Positions 1-8,807 of a stretch of DNA of 64,000 bases are shown here, piece by piece; within the stretch, counting starts at the first letter, position 1; each line of letters opens with the position of its first letter. A model generated the notes under the pieces. That model was not told the origin of the DNA. It was given only the letters and a program-made list of their open reading frames with translations, and searched no databases. The stretch is from Rhizobiales bacterium dw_265 (GTDB taxonomy: Bacteria; Pseudomonadota; Alphaproteobacteria; Micropepsales; Micropepsaceae). The stretch spans positions 248,001-312,000 of the forward strand of contig JAAVUU010000001.1 in the NCBI GenBank assembly GCA_018449595.1, read 5' to 3'. A program made the translations under genes and the position numbers.

Positions 1-1
1 G

Positions 2-175
2 CCACGGCATTATCAAATCGCGCCCGGCGCGGTGCGGGAGGACCGCTGGCCGCTGGCCGCCAGCGATCACTGGTACGACCTGGAAGCGCGCGGCGGCGAC
101 ACCGTCTGGCGCTTTGCCGGCCATGTCGAGACCGGCCGCCCCAGCCGCAGCGATCCGGCCATCGGCCGGGTTTAA
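2..175 (+). CDS. Phosphocholine-specific phospholipase C, C-terminal end (partial)
   Basis: Only the last 57 codons are inside the window; the gene enters from the left and stops with TAA. The peptide ends RFAGHVETGRPSRSDPAIG, preceded by SDHWYDLEARG. This pattern matches the C-terminal domain (DUF756) of bacterial non-hemolytic/phosphocholine-specific phospholipases C, where a small beta domain closes the protein. Such enzymes are exported and release phosphocholine from phosphatidylcholine and sphingomyelin. The stop codon overlaps by 4 bp the end of the convergent sulfotransferase gene. The family call rests on this short tail only; no catalytic residue is visible. Confidence 0.7.
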   Translation, partial: PRHYQIAPGAVREDRWPLAASDHWYDLEARGGDTVWRFAGHVETGRPSRSDPAIGRV

Positions 176-2184
176 TCGCGATAGCGCGTCACCGCGTCGC
201 CCAGCGCGGTCTTGAGCGGTTCCAGCCAGGCTGCGTATTTCTTCCACTGGTCCAGGCCATCGCGGAAGATCGGCTGGCGCACCTGTTCGGAACTGGGGGT
301 GCGCACGCTGCGCGTATTCTTGTGGAAGTCCAGGCAGGCCGGCTCGAACGGCAGGCCGCAATGCGCCAGCATCCGCCGCACGCTGCCTTCCAGGTCGGCG
401 ACCACGTCTTCGTGATGCACCCGCAAGACCCGCCCCGGCAGCGCCGCATCCCAGTGCCGCATCAATTCCAGATAGGTGCGGTAATAGCGCGCGATGTCTT
501 CGATGCTGTAGGTGAATTCCTGGCCCTGGGCGAAAAGCTGCTTGAGGTTGGAGAAGCTGCAGGCCATCGGCTCGCGCCGGGCATCGATGATCCGCGCATT
601 CGGCAGCATCAGATGGATCAGGCCGACATGGCGGAAATTGTTCGGCATCTTGTCGATGAAGAAGGGCTTGCCGGTGCGATAGACCCTTGTGTCGTCCAGA
701 TAGCGCGTACCCGCCTGCGCGAAGTCTTGCGCCGTCATCGCCTCCAGCACGCCGGGATAGCGCGGATTGTCCAGGTCGGGATCGCGGCCCTGCAGGTCCA
801 GCACGGCGCGCTGGATGTCCGCCAGTTCCTGCGTGCCCTCGACCAGGGAATGGGACGCGAGAATCTGTTCCAGCAGGGTGGAGCCGGCGCGCGGCAGGCC
901 CAGGATGAAGATCGGATCGGAGCGCGCATCGCCCCAACCCTCGCGATGAAGAAAGAAATCGCGGGTGCAAACCGCGACCTGCCCGGCGGTGTTGGTTTCG
1001 ATGACCTGCGGGCGATAGCGGCTTTCCGCGCGCTTCAGCGCGTTGCCGCGTTCGTAATAGCGCCACGACGCCTCCGTCTCGTCCCGGTCTTCCAGCGCCT
1101 TGCCCAAGGCGAAACACAGATGATAGCGGTCCACCGCCCCCGTTCGCGGCGCGGCCTCTTCGGCCCGCATGCGCGTCATCTCCGCATCGTCGAAGTGGAA
1201 CGTCTTGAGATTCGCCAGGCTCCACCAGGCATCGCCGAAATCGGGCCGCGCGGCGGCGGCGGCGCGGTAGGCATCAATCGCCTCCGACACCCGGCCGATG
1301 GTTTTCAGGGCATGCGCCAGCCACAGATTTATATCCGCCGCCTGCGGCGAAGACGCCGGCACATCGGCCAGCATATCGCGATAGAAGGCGATCGCCTTGT
1401 CGTGTTCGCCCAGGCCGACCGCGATGGTGGCGGCCAGTATGCGATAGTCCGGATTGCGCGGCTCCAGCGCCAGCAATTGTTCGACCTGTTCGCGCGCCAG
1501 CCCGTATTTGTGCCGCTTGACCAGGGTATCGGCATAGTCATAGCGGGCGGCGCGATAATCCGGCGCCAGCGCCAGCACCGATTCCAGCAGCAGTTCGGCA
1601 TCGTCCAGCACATCGTGCGCCAGCCCGATGCGGGCCAGGAGGCGCATCGCTTCGGGATGATCGCCATGCGTCAGCAGGAAGGCGCGTGTCATCTGTTCCG
1701 CCGGCGCCAGATCGCCATCGGAAAACAGCGCCGTCGCGGCCACCACTTCGGGCGGCAGGTGCGCCAGGGTGGCGACATGGTCGGCGGCCATAGCGGCATT
1801 ATTGACGTCGCCGGAAATGCGATAGACGCCCTCCAGCATGCGCCAGCTCATGGGCAGCGCCGGATTGATGTTCACGGCGCGCAGCAGCGCATCGATGGCG
1901 CCCGGCGCATCTTTCAGGGCGACGCGGCACAGGCCGCGTTCCTGGTGCATCAGGCTGAAACTTGGCTGCAACCGTTCCAGCCGCGCCAGAACCTCCAGTG
2001 CCTCCGGCACGCGCGCCAGATGGCGCAGGCTGGCGGCCGCGATCAGCAGCAGGTCGCGGTTCTCGGGCCAGTCGCGCAGCAGCGCCTGGGCCCCGGCAAG
2101 GGCCTGGTCGTGAAGCCCGTTTTTCTGCAAGGCCCGCAGGCGGCGGACTTCCTGCTCGACGGGGGACGGGATAACGGTTTCCAT
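172..2184 (-). CDS. TPR-repeat sulfotransferase family protein
   Basis: A 670-residue protein with an N-terminal array of tetratricopeptide helices (about residues 10-380) and a C-terminal sulfotransferase domain. The 5'-phosphosulfate binding loop reads LPRAGSTLLEQ at about residue 430, close to the PxSGTTLLEQ loop of PAPS-dependent sulfotransferases. TPR-sulfotransferases are common in alphaproteobacteria; the acceptor (protein, lipid or saccharide) cannot be read from sequence. I place the start at the METVIP methionine. An upstream in-frame methionine at 2277 would overlap the end of the TonB receptor gene and run through a stem-loop, so it is less likely. The protein has no obvious signal peptide and should be cytoplasmic. 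Confidence 0.85.
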   Translation of the reverse strand: METVIPSPVEQEVRRLRALQKNGLHDQALAGAQALLRDWPENRDLLLIAAASLRHLARVPEALEVLARLERLQPSFSLMHQERGLCRVALKDAPGAIDALLRAVNINPALPMSWRMLEGVYRISGDVNNAAMAADHVATLAHLPPEVVAATALFSDGDLAPAEQMTRAFLLTHGDHPEAMRLLARIGLAHDVLDDAELLLESVLALAPDYRAARYDYADTLVKRHKYGLAREQVEQLLALEPRNPDYRILAATIAVGLGEHDKAIAFYRDMLADVPASSPQAADINLWLAHALKTIGRVSEAIDAYRAAAAARPDFGDAWWSLANLKTFHFDDAEMTRMRAEEAAPRTGAVDRYHLCFALGKALEDRDETEASWRYYERGNALKRAESRYRPQVIETNTAGQVAVCTRDFFLHREGWGDARSDPIFILGLPRAGSTLLEQILASHSLVEGTQELADIQRAVLDLQGRDPDLDNPRYPGVLEAMTAQDFAQAGTRYLDDTRVYRTGKPFFIDKMPNNFRHVGLIHLMLPNARIIDARREPMACSFSNLKQLFAQGQEFTYSIEDIARYYRTYLELMRHWDAALPGRVLRVHHEDVVADLEGSVRRMLAHCGLPFEPACLDFHKNTRSVRTPSSEQVRQPIFRDGLDQWKKYAAWLEPLKTALGDAVTRYRD

Positions 2185-2196
2185 GACACCAAAATG

Positions 2197-2226
2197 TTTT
2201 GGGCGGACCTTGCGGCCCGCCCAAAA
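2197..2226 (-). terminator. Stem-loop between TonB receptor and sulfotransferase genes
   Basis: A perfect 10-bp inverted repeat (TTTTGGGCGG at 2197-2206, CCGCCCAAAA at 2217-2226) with a 10-nt loop lies 23 bp past the end of the receptor gene. It could end its transcription, although no clean U-tract follows the stem. The stem and loop include CGGACCTTGCG, an 11-mer also present in two hairpin-forming repeats inside the fecR gene near 62.8 kb. It may therefore be a dispersed palindromic element rather than a dedicated terminator. Confidence 0.45.
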
Positions 2227-2248
2227 TTGTAGCCCAGAAAAGGCCGGC

Positions 2249-4921
2249 TTAGAAATTGGCGCCGATCTTGAGGCCAACCACCCGCGGACGCAGCGGCACC
2301 TCGGATTTGATGAACTGGGCCGAGGAGGTGAAGGTGCTCGCCAGTTCGTTGGTCAGGTTCTGGCCGTAAAGCTGGGCATAGAACTTGTCGAAATTCACCC
2401 CGATGGAGGCGTCGACGGTGGTGTAGGACGGCTGCAGATAGCGCAGGAAGGTGGTGGTGGGCACGGCCACGCCCGCGCCGGGGGCATAAGTGGCCGGCTG
2501 GTTGTACATGCTGCCGGTATAGCTCAATCCACCCATCACGAAAGCGCCATAGCCATCCATCATCCAGTCATAGCGCAGGCGGACATTGCCGGCCCATTTG
2601 GGCGAGAAGGCGGCCGTGGTGCCCAGCGCGCCGAACGGATTGGGGAAAGGTTGGGTCGGTTGCCCCTTGGGCGTGATCTGGGTGATGCACTGGCCGAAAG
2701 TGGGCGATGCGGACAGATTGCTGACAAAGCATGGCGCACTGGCCTGGGTATCGTCGTTATAGGTGCTGGCGCCCGACAGGGTCAGGCCTTCCATCAGTAG
2801 CGCCTGAGCCTGCAACTCCGCACCCTTGACGTGATAGTCGGGGCCGTTGAGGCCGAAGGTGGTGTTGCCCAGATCGGTCGGGTTGAAGAACAGGAATTGC
2901 ACATTGTCCCACTGCATCAGATAGGCGGACAGGTTCAACTGCAACCGGTTGTCCAGGAAAGTGCCCTTCATGCCGATTTCCTGGTTCTGCAGGGAGTCGG
3001 GACCATAGCCATTGGGCTTGTTGAACTGGTTGACGCCGTTCAGGGGAGCCACGGCACCCGTGGAGCGGTTGAAGGCGCCGGGGCGGAAGCCCTGGGAGAA
3101 GGTGTAATAGACCATCAGGTCCGGCTCGATATGCCAGGTGATATTGCCCCGGCCCTTGAGGCCGGAATAGGTCTTGTGGTCGTTGGCGGCGTCGATGTTG
3201 ACCGTGCCGCCGGCGCACTGCCCATTCGGCACGTCCAGGCAGCCGGGGCCGGTGCCATACTGCGAACCGACCTCGAAATCGCGATACTGGAACCAGCGCA
3301 GGCCGCCGGTGATGGTGAGTTCGTTGGGGATGATGTCGTAGTCGGCCGAACCGAACAGGGCCTCCTGGTTGTAGCCGCGCTGCGTGTCTTCACCGAAGGC
3401 GGTGGAGTCGCTGCGGATGCTGGGGTCGTTGGTGGTCGACGCCGGATTGGGACGCACATCGGCCAGACAGGCCGGGCCGCCGCCGAGTGCCGCCGACAGG
3501 TTGGCCGGGTTGCAGGCCGGGATGCTCTTATAGTTGAAATTCATGTCGTCATAGATGCGGGTCTCTTCATAATAAGCGCCGCCGATCAGCCGCAGGCGCC
3601 AGTCGTCGGGCGTCGAGAGGCGCAATTCGTTGCTGATATGGGTCGAGTGGATGGTATCCTGCCAATAGCCGACGGGCGAATAGCAGTTCGGTGTGCCGGT
3701 ACCGCCGGTGATGGGGTTGGAGCCGCCCGCGCACTGGTAATACATGCCGCCGCCGGAGCGCGAATAGTTGGTGTAATCCATCTGCTCATGGATGTTGCGG
3801 TCGGTGTAGCCGCCCGTATAGACCAGCTTGAGGTCGGCGATCTTGCCGGTGACGGTCCAGGCGGTGTTGGAATAGCGGTCCTTGTTGTAGGACGGCGAAA
3901 AGGACGTCACCTGCAGCGGCTGCAACTGCTGGAAATCCGAGCCGCTGGGATATTCGACCGACAGGCCCTGGGCATCCAGGTCTTCCAGGCTTTCGGAAAT
4001 CAGCACATTCCAGTCGTCATTGACCTGGTAGAGCGCCGAAAAACGCGCGCCCTGATAGGTGACGGGATTGAAATCCTTCTGCGCGATCGCCGTGTTGTTC
4101 GCCTGGGGCGCGCGGGCGTTCGGCAGGGCGCAGAACCCGGTGGCCGCGCCGGCCGGCAAGCCGTTGGGGCAAAGGCCGGCGGTCGGCTTGATGTTGAAAT
4201 AGGCGTTGCCCAAGTCCTGGTTAGAGCGGGTGTAGGTGGAGGGCACGTTGTCGATATAGCCGCCCTGCTTCTCGTCATAGATCACCGCGCGCACCGCCAG
4301 CTTGCCGGCGATGATCGGCACATTGAGCATCAGGTTGGCGGCGGTGTTGTCGGCACCGTCCTGGGTGAAGCCATAGCTGGCTTCCGCCTTGCCTTCGAAC
4401 TTGTCGAGATTGGGCTTGTTGGTGATGTAGCGCAGCGCGCCGGCCTCGGCGCCGCCGCCGAACAGGGTGCCCTGCGGGCCTTCCAGCACTTCGACGCGGT
4501 CCATGTCCACCATGTAGATGTCCACGTTGCGCCCCGGGAACTGCATGGACTGGTCGTCCAGGTAGATCGCGACATTGGGAAAGTTGGCGATGGTGCCGCT
4601 GGACTGGTTGCCGCGGAAGCCGTTCGAGAGACCGCGCATGATGATTTCACCCTGGCCCGGGCCGTTGTTGCCATAGGTGACGTTGGGGGTGTAGCGCAGC
4701 AGGCTGTCCAGGGTAAGGACGTTCATGTCCTCCAGGGTCTTGCCGGTGAAGGCCTGCACCGTGTTGGGAACGTCCTGCACCGATTCATCGCGGCGGTTGA
4801 CCGAAACCGTGACCGCTTCGATTCCGGTGGCGGCGGAAGCGACATTTTGCGCCGCGGCCGGAATGGAACCGCTGGCGGCGAGCGCGGCGACGGCGCACGA
4901 AATCAGATATTTGGCTTTCAT
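2249..4921 (-). CDS. TonB-dependent receptor
   Basis: An 890-residue outer-membrane receptor. It begins with a typical Sec signal peptide (MKAKYLISCAVAALAASG to AAAQ). A plug domain with VEVLEGPQGTLFGGGAEAGA at about residue 150 follows, then a long beta-barrel ending in a terminal aromatic (KIGANF). The VQDVP start of the plug and LSNGFRGNQ pattern are those of the sphingomonad/Caulobacter-type receptors for plant-derived or aromatic ligands; the ligand itself is not predictable. The start at 4921 is preceded by a strong AGGGGGA ribosome-binding site; the ORF runs open further upstream but without such support. The gene is alone, with about 260 bp of non-coding DNA upstream where its promoter must lie. 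No STN signalling domain is present. Confidence 0.92.
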   Translation of the reverse strand: MKAKYLISCAVAALAASGSIPAAAQNVASAATGIEAVTVSVNRRDESVQDVPNTVQAFTGKTLEDMNVLTLDSLLRYTPNVTYGNNGPGQGEIIMRGLSNGFRGNQSSGTIANFPNVAIYLDDQSMQFPGRNVDIYMVDMDRVEVLEGPQGTLFGGGAEAGALRYITNKPNLDKFEGKAEASYGFTQDGADNTAANLMLNVPIIAGKLAVRAVIYDEKQGGYIDNVPSTYTRSNQDLGNAYFNIKPTAGLCPNGLPAGAATGFCALPNARAPQANNTAIAQKDFNPVTYQGARFSALYQVNDDWNVLISESLEDLDAQGLSVEYPSGSDFQQLQPLQVTSFSPSYNKDRYSNTAWTVTGKIADLKLVYTGGYTDRNIHEQMDYTNYSRSGGGMYYQCAGGSNPITGGTGTPNCYSPVGYWQDTIHSTHISNELRLSTPDDWRLRLIGGAYYEETRIYDDMNFNYKSIPACNPANLSAALGGGPACLADVRPNPASTTNDPSIRSDSTAFGEDTQRGYNQEALFGSADYDIIPNELTITGGLRWFQYRDFEVGSQYGTGPGCLDVPNGQCAGGTVNIDAANDHKTYSGLKGRGNITWHIEPDLMVYYTFSQGFRPGAFNRSTGAVAPLNGVNQFNKPNGYGPDSLQNQEIGMKGTFLDNRLQLNLSAYLMQWDNVQFLFFNPTDLGNTTFGLNGPDYHVKGAELQAQALLMEGLTLSGASTYNDDTQASAPCFVSNLSASPTFGQCITQITPKGQPTQPFPNPFGALGTTAAFSPKWAGNVRLRYDWMMDGYGAFVMGGLSYTGSMYNQPATYAPGAGVAVPTTTFLRYLQPSYTTVDASIGVNFDKFYAQLYGQNLTNELASTFTSSAQFIKSEVPLRPRVVGLKIGANF

Positions 4922-5179
4922 GAGTACTTCCCCCTTAATTCGTGCCGGGCACGCGAAACCGCATGCGGAAAGACAGCAAGTCTTCCCGCCGGGCGTGCCT
5001 GAAATGATGACCCCAATTGTGCGTCGCAACGCAGATCGCGACGGCTCACCTATGGTCGCGCTGCGTGACGCTTCGGTGATGAAAAGATTTCAAACGTTCA
5101 AAGATCGCGCCGGGCGATGCGGCGTCCTGTCGCCGGACATGCCAACATGAAGGCGATGACACACGGCCGAGAGAGTTCG

Positions 5180-5528
5180 TTACATTCTTGCGCCGCTTGT
5201 CAGCAGGCTGCCCAGCAGCGGCGCAAAATCCGCGAAGGCGCGATGGGAGATTTCCGCGGCTTTTCCCATGTCATCGAATCGTCTCAGGGCAACCGCGTCG
5301 CGCCATCCGGGCAGGTTTTCGAAAAGCCGCCGCTTGCGCCGCATCAAAAGCGCCGCCCTGCAATACCAGTAGGTCGGGCGCCGCACCCCGCGCCTGTGCC
5401 AGAACGGCGCACTACAGGGCATGTTCCAGCTGGGTGACGCCCTCGCCGTAATGCAACCCGCCGCGTTCAGCGTACAGCTGCCCGATCTGCGGCAAATTCA
5501 ATAGTTGCGGGCGTCTGGTCATCGACAT
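5180..5528 (-). pseudogene. Decayed PhnZ-like HD-domain phosphonate oxygenase
   Basis: Two pieces of one family can be read on the minus strand. The first (MTRRPQLLNLPQIGQLYAERG...YGEGVTQLEHAL) matches the N-terminus of the phosphonate-operon HD-domain proteins (TIGR03276/PhnZ family). It is broken by a TAG at 5412-5414. After the stop the frame continues CAVLAQARGAAP, then jumps directly to LQGGAFDAAQAAAF, a C-terminal motif. The block that should carry the HD metal ligands is missing, roughly 100 residues. A one-base shift near 5330 then moves the reading to FENLPGWRDAVALRRFDDMG, the family's C-terminal strand. The sequence therefore shows an internal deletion, a nonsense codon and a frameshift. 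It sits last in the phosphonate operon, where functional copies normally lie. Exact ends are approximate. Confidence 0.65.
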
Positions 5529-6807
5529 CCTTCCGGCCGAGGCGGCGACGGAAATAAATCCCCGCGCCCGCGAGCAGCACAAGGCCCAGGGTCGCCGCAA
5601 CATAGGAAATCATCATCAGGAAGCCGACCCAGGACAGCCGCACGCCCACGAAATTGTAGACCACCAGCAATGCAACCGAACTCATGTAACCGCTGGCGTC
5701 CGCGACATAGATCAGGAAGCCGGCGGTGCCGGTGCGACCGCTGGCGGCGATGAAACGGTCGAACAGCAGCGCGTTGAACGGGGTGTAGCCCAGATAGAGC
5801 CCCGCCCCCAGCGCGATCATCCAGGCGATGGGCCCGATCAGATGCATCTGGAAGGCCAGCGACGCCAGCCCGGCCAGCGCCAGCCCCACCCCCACCATCG
5901 CCAGGTTGGCAAGGAAGGCCCTGGTGTTGTCGCGGATGAACATCAGCATCGCCATCATCACCAGCACGATGACGGCCACCGGAATCTCGGAGTAGGAAAA
6001 TATCTCGGCATTGTCCTTGAAGCCCAACCCGCGCCAGATCTCGACCGCGAAATTGTCGCGGAAATCCCTGAGCGCCGTCAGGCCGACATAGATGACGATC
6101 AAGGCGATCAGGCCGGGAGCAAAGGCCGCGAACATCCGCTTGCGGGCGGGGGCGTCCATCGGCGCGCGCGCCACGCGCAGCCGCTCATCCTCGGCACTGG
6201 GCGGCGGCATGACGGCCAGGCCCGCGACACAGAACAGCAGCAGCGGCACGAACAGCAGCCCGGTCACCGCCGGCATCCAGTATTCATTGGCCCAGCCCGC
6301 CAGCATCACGCTTTCGCCGGCCGATTTGACCACCCCGGACGAGACGATGAAGCTGGCGCAGAGCATGGCGCCCAGCAGTTCGGAAACCCGGCGGCCCTCC
6401 AGGAAGCCGAACACCAGGCCCCAGATCATGCCCAGCGCCAGGCCGTCGGCGAACAGGCAGGCGATATTGAAGGGCGCGGGGATCAGCGCGAACAGCACCA
6501 GGCAAAGTTCGGCGGTCCCGATCAGCGCCAGGATGGCCAGCGCGCGGCGGTGCGGCGGCATTTCCGAGATCACCTTGATGCCGGCGACCTTGGACAGCGC
6601 ATAGCCGAACACCTGGGCGATCACCAGGGCGATCTTGTATTCGACCAGCACCGGCGCGGCATCGGCATAGCTGGCGACCGAGAAAGGTTTGCGGAAGGCA
6701 TACATGGCGAAATAGGCCCCGAACGCCATCAGCCCGCCATACAGCGCAAAGACCGGCGCGGGCGCGCGCGACAGCCAGTCGCGAAAACGTGCCGTGACAG
6801 CGGTCAT
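5467..6807 (-). CDS. DUF5690 family membrane protein, MFS-like
   Basis: A 446-residue polytopic membrane protein with about 11-12 hydrophobic helices and an MFS-like layout. It has two halves joined by a charged loop (about residues 200-225, PPPSAEDERLRVARAP). The N-terminal AYFAMYAFRKPFSVASY stretch is characteristic of the DUF5690 family, which recurs in phosphonate-degradation gene neighbourhoods. The start overlaps the end of phnX by 4 bp (ATGA type), so the three genes FAD oxidase, phnX and this one are translationally coupled. No phosphonate ABC transporter is present in this cluster, so this protein is a candidate permease for the substrate; that is inference. Its 3' end overlaps the start of the decayed oxygenase gene. 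Confidence 0.82.
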   Translation of the reverse strand: MTAVTARFRDWLSRAPAPVFALYGGLMAFGAYFAMYAFRKPFSVASYADAAPVLVEYKIALVIAQVFGYALSKVAGIKVISEMPPHRRALAILALIGTAELCLVLFALIPAPFNIACLFADGLALGMIWGLVFGFLEGRRVSELLGAMLCASFIVSSGVVKSAGESVMLAGWANEYWMPAVTGLLFVPLLLFCVAGLAVMPPPSAEDERLRVARAPMDAPARKRMFAAFAPGLIALIVIYVGLTALRDFRDNFAVEIWRGLGFKDNAEIFSYSEIPVAVIVLVMMAMLMFIRDNTRAFLANLAMVGVGLALAGLASLAFQMHLIGPIAWMIALGAGLYLGYTPFNALLFDRFIAASGRTGTAGFLIYVADASGYMSSVALLVVYNFVGVRLSWVGFLMMISYVAATLGLVLLAGAGIYFRRRLGRKDVDDQTPATIEFAADRAAVR

Positions 6808-7598
6808 GAAATCCGCCGCGCGATTTCGTGGACCACGGGCATCAGCTGCGAGACATCCTCAATGATGAAGTCAGCACCCGCCGCTTTCAGTTCGCGCATC
6901 GCGTGGCCGATCTTTTCCGCGCGCGCTTCCGGCGACAGCGCCAGAAAATCTTCCCGATCCAGTCCGACGCCGTTGCCCGACGCCGACAGCCCCACCGTCC
7001 AGCAGCCGGCCAGGCGGCCTTCCTCGATCCCCACCGGCGCATCGTCCACCTTGATGCAGGCCCTGGCGGGCCAGGCATCCAGTTCCACCAGCGCCTTCCA
7101 GGTCATCAGCGGCGCGGGCCGGCCGCTGGGGGTTTCGCCGGCACAGACCACCACGTCCGGCGCATAGCCCTGCCCGGCGGCGGCGGGCAGGATGTCGGCC
7201 ATCATCTCGCGGGTATAGCCGGTGCCGGAACCGATCTTCACACCCAGCGCGCGCAGTTCCGCCGCCACTTGCGCCGCGCCGGGGATCAGCAGCGAACTCC
7301 GCGCCGCGGCCCGCGTCATGGCCGGGACCAGATTGCGGTAAAGCCGCTGGATATCGTCTTCGCTGACGGGCGCGCCCTTCAAACCGTTCCAGCGCGCCGC
7401 CACGGCCGGGGCGGCCAGCAGGGCGCGCAGATGATCCAGCTTGGCCTTGCCCATGTCGGCGCGGGCTTGCGCGGGCGTGATTTCCAGGCCTTCGGCGGCG
7501 AACATCTCCACCAGCGCATGCACCGGCGCCATGCAGCCGAAATCGATCATGGTGCCGGCCCAGTCGAACACCACCGCCTTGACGGGAAAACTCATCAT
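6804..7598 (-). CDS. phnX: Phosphonoacetaldehyde hydrolase (phosphonatase)
   Basis: A 264-residue HAD-superfamily enzyme that cleaves phosphonoacetaldehyde to acetaldehyde and phosphate. The HAD nucleophile motif reads VVFDWAGTMIDFG (first Asp at about residue 12), with the TMIDFG signature specific to PhnX rather than generic HADs. A cap-domain lysine in the MGKAKLDHLRAL stretch fits the Schiff-base lysine of this family. Motif III follows at KVDDAPVGIEEG. The length matches known phosphonatases. The gene overlaps both the FAD oxidase upstream and the DUF5690 gene downstream by 4 bp, giving a compact operon for conversion of an aminoethylphosphonate-type substrate. Confidence 0.93.
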   Translation of the reverse strand: MMSFPVKAVVFDWAGTMIDFGCMAPVHALVEMFAAEGLEITPAQARADMGKAKLDHLRALLAAPAVAARWNGLKGAPVSEDDIQRLYRNLVPAMTRAAARSSLLIPGAAQVAAELRALGVKIGSGTGYTREMMADILPAAAGQGYAPDVVVCAGETPSGRPAPLMTWKALVELDAWPARACIKVDDAPVGIEEGRLAGCWTVGLSASGNGVGLDREDFLALSPEARAEKIGHAMRELKAAGADFIIEDVSQLMPVVHEIARRIS

Positions 7599-8725
7599 CC
7601 ATTCTCCACAAGTTCGCCGATGACTTTTTCCGCGATACCGAAGCCGGTCGAAGCGCCGGTGCCGCTGGTAACGATGACCAGGCGCACATCCGCCGCCGGC
7701 GCATCCACCAGATACGTGCGGTCGTCGGCGACGGCATAAACGCCGGTCCAGCGTTCCAGCACCGGCGGCGGTTCGCGCCCCGTGGCGCGGCGGTATTCCT
7801 CCAGTATGTCGCGCTCCGCCGTCGCGGGCGCGAAAGGCCCGGGCAGCGCGTCATAATGATGGCTGTCGCCCACGATCAGGCCACCGTCAGCCCCCTGGGC
7901 CACGATCAGGTGCACGCCATTGTCGAAAGCGCCGGGCTGTTCGGCACGCAGCTTTGCTTCCAGGGCGCGGGCCTCGGCCAGGTCGGCATAGCCGCGATAG
8001 CGCGTCAGGCTGAGGTCGGACATTAAAGTGCCCGGCAACCGCAAGCCCGGATCGGCCAGCTTGAGCATGGAAAGACGGCATTTGCGCAAGCCGTAAGCCG
8101 CGATGCGCCCGGGATACAAAGTGACGAAATCATCGCCGGGACACACCACCACCGCCCCCGCCTCGATCACGCCGCGCGAGGTGCGCAGGCGCGGCGGCGC
8201 GATCTCGAAGACGGCGGTTTCGTTGAAGAAGACAACGCCCAGCGCCTCTTGCAGCCATGCCGCCAGGGCGGGAATGGCGGTGCGGGATTCCACCCGCAGC
8301 TCATGCGGGCTGTAGAGCGCCCCTTTCAGGTCGGGACCGCCCAGGCCATGCGCCAGTCCCCGGAATGTGTCCGCCGGCAGCAGGCGGCAGCCCTCGCCCA
8401 TTTCGGTGGCGAGAAAGGCTTCGATCACCGCCATCGCCTCGGCCGAGCGGGCGGTGAGATAAAGTCCTTCCTGCTCGATGCGCACGCCCGCCTGGGGCGC
8501 CACCCCGGCCCAGACATCGCGGGTACGGCGCGCCAGCCGCCAGCTTTCGCCGCGCGCCTGGCCGGTGACGGTAATAAAGCCGAAATTGCGGATCGAGGCG
8601 CCGTTGGCGCGCGCATCGCGCTCGATGACCGCGACGCGCTTGCCCGCCCGCACCGCCATGAAGGCATGCGCCAGCCCGAGTATGCCGCCGCCGACAACCG
8701 CCAGATCGAAAGTCCGAGAATGCAT
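7595..8725 (-). CDS. FAD-dependent oxidoreductase of phosphonate clusters (TIGR03364-like, PbfD-like)
   Basis: A 376-residue DAO-family flavoprotein with an N-terminal dinucleotide-binding loop (VVGGGILGLAHAF, about residues 9-21) and the C-terminal GTGASTGFGIAEKV flavin-contact region. In phnX neighbourhoods this family (TIGR03364) oxidises 2-aminoethylphosphonate or its N-methyl derivatives to phosphonoacetaldehyde, the substrate of PhnX. The gene order here supports that role. I chose the start MHSRTFDLAVVGG; an in-frame methionine 12 codons upstream is possible, but the extra residues look non-native before the first beta strand. Likely cytoplasmic, first gene of the operon. The substrate assignment comes from genomic context and family knowledge. 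Confidence 0.82.
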   Translation of the reverse strand: MHSRTFDLAVVGGGILGLAHAFMAVRAGKRVAVIERDARANGASIRNFGFITVTGQARGESWRLARRTRDVWAGVAPQAGVRIEQEGLYLTARSAEAMAVIEAFLATEMGEGCRLLPADTFRGLAHGLGGPDLKGALYSPHELRVESRTAIPALAAWLQEALGVVFFNETAVFEIAPPRLRTSRGVIEAGAVVVCPGDDFVTLYPGRIAAYGLRKCRLSMLKLADPGLRLPGTLMSDLSLTRYRGYADLAEARALEAKLRAEQPGAFDNGVHLIVAQGADGGLIVGDSHHYDALPGPFAPATAERDILEEYRRATGREPPPVLERWTGVYAVADDRTYLVDAPAADVRLVIVTSGTGASTGFGIAEKVIGELVENG

Positions 8726-8807
8726 CAGGCCGCCGCAAAACCGGCGCCCGAATGCGCCCATCAGCGATCCGTACTAGGCCCATATGACAAAACGGAGTCG
8801 GCGGGGA

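Noticed and set aside
322..2232. Long plus-strand reading frame opposite the sulfotransferase gene
   Set aside because: Low-complexity Arg/His/Gln-rich translation mirroring a clear minus-strand gene; typical antisense shadow in GC-rich DNA.
2831..5002. Long plus-strand frame opposite the first TonB receptor
   Set aside because: Shadow of a well-supported receptor gene; no motif or start signal.
4922..5029. N-terminal extension of the first TonB receptor
   Set aside because: The signal peptide and AGGGGGA site define the start at 4921; the upstream residues are not signal-like.
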